DNA of 64,000 nucleotides from positions 1 to 64,000 of the forward strand of contig CAVEAL010000007.1 in the NCBI GenBank assembly GCA_963613665.1, in the 5' to 3' direction. The translations under genes were made by a program, and so were the position numbers. Source of the stretch: F23-B02 sp963613665. GTDB lineage: Bacteria; Bacillota; Clostridia; Oscillospirales; Oscillospiraceae. Positions within the stretch are counted from its first letter, which is position 1. The number at the start of each line of letters is the position of its first letter. Of this stretch, positions 59,383 through 64,000 are shown piece after piece. Under the pieces are notes generated by a model. It ran no database searches, was not told the origin of the DNA, and saw only the letters and a list, made by a program, of their open reading frames with translations.

Positions 59383-62300
59383 TTATCTGCTTTCCTGCTC
59401 CCGCTGCTTTGCGGGCGCGTCCTGTGCCTGGCGTGTCGATGTTTTTTTCAGCTTTGCCAGCACAGAAGGACGCTCCGCTTTTGCGGAGAGCGCAGAGTCA
59501 TCTGCCAACTGCTCCACGGGCGTGCGCTCGTCGATGTTCAACTCTGCATTGAGTTCTGCAAGCCGTGCGGATTTTACACGCAGCTCTTCCTCCTGCGGAA
59601 ATGGCTTGCCAAGCTCCGCCTTTGCAGCTTCCATCTGTGCGGTCGTTGCGTCCAGCGTGTTTCGGACGTTCTGCAATCTGTCCGGCATGGCGTTCAAAAC
59701 GTTGTCGATACGAGTGAGGTTTCCGCGTGCATCCTTGCCCAGCGTCACGCGATGGGTCATCTGGCCTTTGAGCGTCAGAACATAATCCCTGCCGAAATCC
59801 TCCAGCGTGAGGGACATCTGAAATCCGCGGTAAGTGCCGATGGGCACCGGCTCCATGCCTCGCACATCCTTGAACGCTTCCAACAGCGCCGCACCGGCGT
59901 TGTCCTTATCCGTGAGACTGTCGTTTTTGACCGTCATACCGGCAAAGCCGTCCTCCGGGTGCGGATGCGCCGCCAGCGTTTTCATATCTGCCTCAAGGCC
60001 GGAAATGAACCCCTTGGACTTTTCAATGTCCTCCGGGAATTTCTTCAAAAGGCTGTCCTCCAGCTTGTATTGCTGGCTCTGGTGGCTGGCCTTCATCAGC
60101 TTCAGACGGGCAACGTCCACATCCAAATCCATCTTCTCTTTGATTCTCTCGTCACCGGCGCACAGCGCCTTGATCTCTGCATAGGAAAGAGCTGTTTCGT
60201 CCACATCCTCGCAGGAGCGAACCGGAGATTTTGAGGTCATAATCTGTGAGATGAATTTTTGCTTATTCTCCACTGTCTGCCACAGATAGGCATCGAATGT
60301 GGATTCCGTGACGTAACGGTAGATGTGGACTTCCTTGTTGCGGTTGCCCTGACGGATGATGCGGCCGCTGCGCTGTTCGAGATCTCCCGGCCGCCACGGA
60401 CAGTCAAGGTCATGGAGTGCAATGAGTCTGTCCTGCACGTTCATACCGGCACCCATCTTGAAGGTGCTGCCCATGAGCACGCGCACCTGACCGGCGCGTA
60501 CTTTCGCAAAAAGCTCTTTCTTCCGCACCTCGGTATTGGCTTCATGGATGAACGCGATCTGCTCACGGGGGATGCCACGGGCGACGAGCTTTTCCCGGAT
60601 GTCGTCATAAATCGTGAACGCCGGTTCCTCGGCTGCATCCTGCCCAATGGCAGCTTCCAGCGCGTGAAGCTCCGGACTGTCGAGGTTCCCGCCTGCGGCC
60701 TTTGCCGCTCTGGATGCAGGTACCGCCGTTTTGGGTGTGGAGAGGTCGCAGAAGACGAGCTGGGGGAGCTTATCTGCCTGTCCATCCTGCCAGACGGAAT
60801 AGATATTGTCCACGCACAGATTGACCTTACTGCCCGCCTCATCGGGCAGATCAGGATTGATAACGCGCTGGTCAAGCCCCAGCTTGCGCCCGTCCGAGGT
60901 GATCTTGAGCATGTTATCGGTGCTTGCATCCACGATTCCCGCATGGACTCTTGCAGCACGCTCGGAAAGCTCCTGCACCATGTTCTTTTGAATTTCTGTC
61001 GGCTGTGCCACAACGTTGTGATAAACCGGCGTCGGCGTTGGCAGGTGAAGCCGATCCGCCGTTTTGATGTCGGCGGCTTCCTTGAATAGCTGCATCAGCT
61101 CCGGGAGGTTGAAGAACTTTGAAAACCGGGTACGCGCCCGGTAGCCAGTGCCCTCCGGGGCAAGCTCAATCGCCGTTACAGTCTCGCCAAAGGTGGAAGC
61201 CCAGCAGTCGAAATGCGTCAGATGCTTTCTCTGGAGCATATCATGCTGGAGATAGCGCATCATGGTGTACAGCTCCGTCATGGAGTTCGAGACCGGCGTG
61301 CCGGTCGCAAACACAATGCCCTTGTTGCCGGTGATCTCATCAATGTTCCGGCATTTCAGGAGCATGTCGGAGGACTTCTGTGCGTCCGTCGTTGAGAGAC
61401 CGGCAACGTTGCGCATTTTTGTGTAGAGGAACAGATTTTTGAACGCATGGGCTTCGTCCACATAGAGCCGGTCTACGCCAAGCTGCTCGAAGGTGATGAC
61501 ATCATCCTTGCGGCTGGTGTCCTGTAATTTCTTGAGCTTCACTTCAAGGCTCTTTTTTGTTTTCTCCAGACTCTTGATGGTAAAGCGCTCGGCATTATTT
61601 GCCCTGAGTTCCATCAGGCCGTCTTCGATTTCATAAATCTGCTCTTGCAGCATCCGCTCCTGCCGCTCTTTGGAGACCGGGATACGTTCAAATTGGCTGT
61701 GCCCGATGATAACGGCATCGTAGTCGCCGGTGGCAATGCGTGCACAGAACTTCTTGCGGTTTCTCGGCTCGAAGTCCTTTTTGGTAACGGCAAGGATATT
61801 GGCAGAGGGGTATAGACGCAGAAACTCCGATGCCCACTGCTCAATCAGGTGATTGGGCACCACAAACATGGGCTTGTGGCAAAGGCCGAGACGTTTGCTC
61901 TCCATAGCTGCCGCGACCATTTCAAAGGTCTTGCCCGCACCAACTTCGTGCGCAAGGAGCGTATTCCCGCCATACAAAATGTGAGCAACAGCGTTCAACT
62001 GATGCTCACGAAGCTGTATCTCCGGATTCATACCGGAGAATGTAATATGCTGTCCGTTGTATTCACGCGGACGGGTAGAATTGAAAAGCTCGTTGTACTT
62101 CTGAACCAGATCGTGCCGACGCGTCGGGTCTTTCCATATCCATTCCTGAAATGCGTCTTTGATGGCCTGCTGTTTCTGCTGGGCAAGCGTGGTCTCCTTG
62201 GAGTTGAGCACGCGCTTTTCTCTGCCGTCCGCATTCTCAATGGTGTCGTAGATACGAACGTCGCGCAGATTCAGTGTGTCCTCCAGAATCTTGTAGGCAT

Positions 62301-64000
62301 TGGCGCGTTCCGTGCCGTAGGTCATATTGGCGTTGATGTCGCTGCGGCCTACGACGCTCTTGCCGGTGATATTCCATTCTGCGCTGAAATCCGAGTAGTT
62401 GACATCAATACTCCGGCGCACATAGAACGCAGGCTCCAACAGCTCAAACATGAACTGTCTGATATACTCTTTGTCGATCCATGTCGCGCCGAGGCGTACT
62501 TCAATTTCCGAAGCGTCCAGATCCTTGGGCTGTGCCTGCCGCAGAGCCTCCACATTGGGCAAATAGCCGGGACTGTCCTTCGCGGCCGTCTCTGCCTCTC
62601 GCAGCTTCTGACGCACATCGCCGGAGAGATATTCATCTGCCGTCTGCCATTCTCCGCGCACGGGGTCGAGGAAGATAACACCGTTCAGTTCGTCAATCAG
62701 TTCTTCCTGACTTTTACCGGAGAGCTGCGCCATATAGTCCATGTCCACGCAGGCTTTTTCTGAAATGGACAGCGCCAGCACCTCCGCCGCCGTATCCACG
62801 GACGTGATGGCCTCGTGGGGGCGAATCGTGCGCTTTGTAAAAATGTCGGCCTTGCGTTTGAGGTTGTTTTCTTCATCCAGCACTTCCAGAGAGCAGAGCA
62901 GGAAGTACGAGCTGTCATCCGCAAACGCCAGATTGTTGGCGCGCGTATTGATAAGCCCATACTTCGCCGTGAAGGAATCATAGAGCGCATCCAGTTCCCG
63001 CTGCGTCTGCCGGATTGCTTCATCGGAGATAAAGCCGTCCATCTGCTGCCCAATGAGCTTCTGCACGCAGTCGCGCAGCTCGACCATGCCCCTGACGCGC
63101 TCTTTTGCCGTTGCGTTCAGGTCAGGCTTGACCATGACGCTGTTCTCACGGTAATACACCTCACCGTCTACGATGGTGTAGGTGTAGTTTTTTACATTGG
63201 GGTCAGCGGGGATGGATGTGCCAATCTTCTCGTTTTCACCGAGGTCTGGCAGCCCTGCCTCCTGATATTTACCGCCGATTTTCTGTACTGTTTCATGGAG
63301 CAGCGTCCCCAAATCTGCACCCTCTATGGGGTTGACGGTATAATCCTGCTTACCGTACTGTGTGCTCTCTGAAGATGGGGTTCCGAGCACCATTTCCGGA
63401 TGCTCTGCGAAGTAGCTGTTGATGGCAAAGCCGTTTTCGGACTGGCCGAGGTGAATCCAGTCCTCGTCGATCTCAATGGGACGGTCGCGCTTTTGAAGAA
63501 AGACGATATCCGAAACGACATCCGTACCGGCGTTGGCGCGGAAGGCATTGTTGGGCAGACGAATGGCACCCAGCAGCTCCGCCCGCTGTGCGATGTACCT
63601 GCGGACTTCGGGCGATTGCTTGTCCATCGTGTAGCGGGAGGTCACGAACGCGATCACGCCGCCCGGACGCACCTGATCCAGCGTTTTTGCAAAAAAGTAG
63701 TCATGAATGGAAAAGCCGAGCTTGTTATAAGCCCAGTCATCTACCTGATATTGTCCGAACGGGACGTTGCCCACGGCGAGGTCGTAAAAGTCTTTTCTGT
63801 TCGTTGTCTCGAAGCCGGCGATGGTAATGTCCGCCTTGGGGTAAAGCTGCTTGGCAATGCGTCCGGTAATGCTGTCCAACTCCACGCCGTAGAGCTTGCT
63901 GCCCTGCATGGCTTCCGGTAAGCAGCCGAAGAAGTTTCCAACGCCCATAGACGGCTCTAAAATATTGCCGGTCTGGAAGCCCATACTGCCGACGGCCTCA
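59383..64000 (-). CDS. Giant DNA methylase / SNF2-type helicase, 5' end outside window
   Basis: The 1533 residues from 63984 to the stop at 59383 are only the C-terminal part; the frame is open to the edge. First comes an N6-adenine methyltransferase core: ILEPSMGVGNFFG (SAM-binding motif I) and LAVGNVPFGQY (an NPPF-type motif with Pro replaced by Val). From ~690 comes a helicase: AHEVGAGKTFEMV (Walker A), LYVDEAHAFKNL (DEAH box), GTPVSNSMTELYTM, then VLMGSTFKMGAGMNVQ and DCPWRPGDLEQRSGRIIRQGN (motif VI). The C-terminus is coiled (QMEAAKAELGK). This is the LtrC/Tn1549-type protein common in clostridial elements, perhaps acting against restriction or in transfer. Confidence 0.92.
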   Translation of the reverse strand, partial: EAVGSMGFQTGNILEPSMGVGNFFGCLPEAMQGSKLYGVELDSITGRIAKQLYPKADITIAGFETTNRKDFYDLAVGNVPFGQYQVDDWAYNKLGFSIHDYFFAKTLDQVRPGGVIAFVTSRYTMDKQSPEVRRYIAQRAELLGAIRLPNNAFRANAGTDVVSDIVFLQKRDRPIEIDEDWIHLGQSENGFAINSYFAEHPEMVLGTPSSESTQYGKQDYTVNPIEGADLGTLLHETVQKIGGKYQEAGLPDLGENEKIGTSIPADPNVKNYTYTIVDGEVYYRENSVMVKPDLNATAKERVRGMVELRDCVQKLIGQQMDGFISDEAIRQTQRELDALYDSFTAKYGLINTRANNLAFADDSSYFLLCSLEVLDEENNLKRKADIFTKRTIRPHEAITSVDTAAEVLALSISEKACVDMDYMAQLSGKSQEELIDELNGVIFLDPVRGEWQTADEYLSGDVRQKLREAETAAKDSPGYLPNVEALRQAQPKDLDASEIEVRLGATWIDKEYIRQFMFELLEPAFYVRRSIDVNYSDFSAEWNITGKSVVGRSDINANMTYGTERANAYKILEDTLNLRDVRIYDTIENADGREKRVLNSKETTLAQQKQQAIKDAFQEWIWKDPTRRHDLVQKYNELFNSTRPREYNGQHITFSGMNPEIQLREHQLNAVAHILYGGNTLLAHEVGAGKTFEMVAAAMESKRLGLCHKPMFVVPNHLIEQWASEFLRLYPSANILAVTKKDFEPRNRKKFCARIATGDYDAVIIGHSQFERIPVSKERQERMLQEQIYEIEDGLMELRANNAERFTIKSLEKTKKSLEVKLKKLQDTSRKDDVITFEQLGVDRLYVDEAHAFKNLFLYTKMRNVAGLSTTDAQKSSDMLLKCRNIDEITGNKGIVFATGTPVSNSMTELYTMMRYLQHDMLQRKHLTHFDCWASTFGETVTAIELAPEGTGYRARTRFSKFFNLPELMQLFKEAADIKTADRLHLPTPTPVYHNVVAQPTEIQKNMVQELSERAARVHAGIVDASTDNMLKITSDGRKLGLDQRVINPDLPDEAGSKVNLCVDNIYSVWQDGQADKLPQLVFCDLSTPKTAVPASRAAKAAGGNLDSPELHALEAAIGQDAAEEPAFTIYDDIREKLVARGIPREQIAFIHEANTEVRKKELFAKVRAGQVRVLMGSTFKMGAGMNVQDRLIALHDLDCPWRPGDLEQRSGRIIRQGNRNKEVHIYRYVTESTFDAYLWQTVENKQKFISQIMTSKSPVRSCEDVDETALSYAEIKALCAGDERIKEKMDLDVDVARLKLMKASHQSQQYKLEDSLLKKFPEDIEKSKGFISGLEADMKTLAAHPHPEDGFAGMTVKNDSLTDKDNAGAALLEAFKDVRGMEPVPIGTYRGFQMSLTLEDFGRDYVLTLKGQMTHRVTLGKDARGNLTRIDNVLNAMPDRLQNVRNTLDATTAQMEAAKAELGKPFPQEEELRVKSARLAELNAELNIDERTPVEQLADDSALSAKAERPSVLAKLKKTSTRQAQDAPAKQREQESR

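Overview
The window reads as chromosome from a gut-type, moderately high-GC member of the Bacillota (class Clostridia, probably Oscillospirales/Ruminococcaceae), joined at about 24.3 kb to the left part of a large integrative element. The chromosomal side shows the Firmicute gene order hprK-murB-rapZ-whiA-dnaE, the rplM-rpsI pair, htpG, hemW and metG, strong Shine-Dalgarno sites, and sigma-A promoters with 17-bp spacers. The right side is visibly less GC-rich. The species cannot be fixed from sequence alone.

1-24.3 kb, core genome. rpmB lies divergent from hprK-murB-rapZ-whiA-dnaE (sugar regulation, cell wall precursor synthesis, division/sporulation control, replication). A leftward MarR-DUF1538-PII-like operon follows, then a rightward cytosine salvage pair codB-codA behind a promoter and a leader terminator. 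Next come ttcA (tRNA thiolation), rplM-rpsI, htpG, a hemW-vanW-metG-nif11-like run, a bacterial PH-domain gene and tRNA-Ser(CGA). An interspersed MITE-like repeat of about 170-205 bp with inverted ends sits between these genes and in three cases supplies the stop codon of the neighbouring gene.

24.3 kb to the right edge, integrative and conjugative/mobilizable element. It begins just 3' of tRNA-Ser with a tyrosine integrase, an excisionase, a MazF-like toxin and an Xre regulator. It ends (in this window) with a serine recombinase, a MOBP-type relaxase, a CD1845-like membrane protein, MobC, a DUF3849 protein, a small conserved protein and a very large methylase/helicase that runs off the edge.

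27.6-55.4 kb, cargo. This is one leftward polysaccharide (capsule/EPS) operon of about 22 genes. It runs from a promoter at about 55.36 kb to a terminator at about 28.95 kb. It has a PglC-like initiating transferase, PglE/PglD/PglA-like genes suggesting a bacillosamine-type first sugar, many GT2/GT4/GT32 glycosyltransferases, two membrane acyltransferases, a pyruvyltransferase, a Wzx flippase and an EpsG-like Wzy polymerase. Two unusual proteins head the operon: a degenerate tyrosine-recombinase domain fused to a PglD-like acetyltransferase, and a helicase with eleven helicase-associated repeats.

The most striking feature is the combination of likely phase-variation devices in this mobile operon. 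Four genes contain short tandem repeats inside the reading frame: (AT)12, (AT)11, (AC)6 and (CTGT)8. Two of them are frameshifted exactly at the repeat, and in both one extra unit would restore a full-length protein. The operon promoter itself lies between two 10-bp inverted repeats next to a serine recombinase gene, which is the layout of an invertible promoter. A GAF/BTAD regulator at the far end carries an in-frame amber stop. Together these suggest a mobile, stochastically switching surface-polysaccharide locus. That reading is inference and needs read-level or population data.
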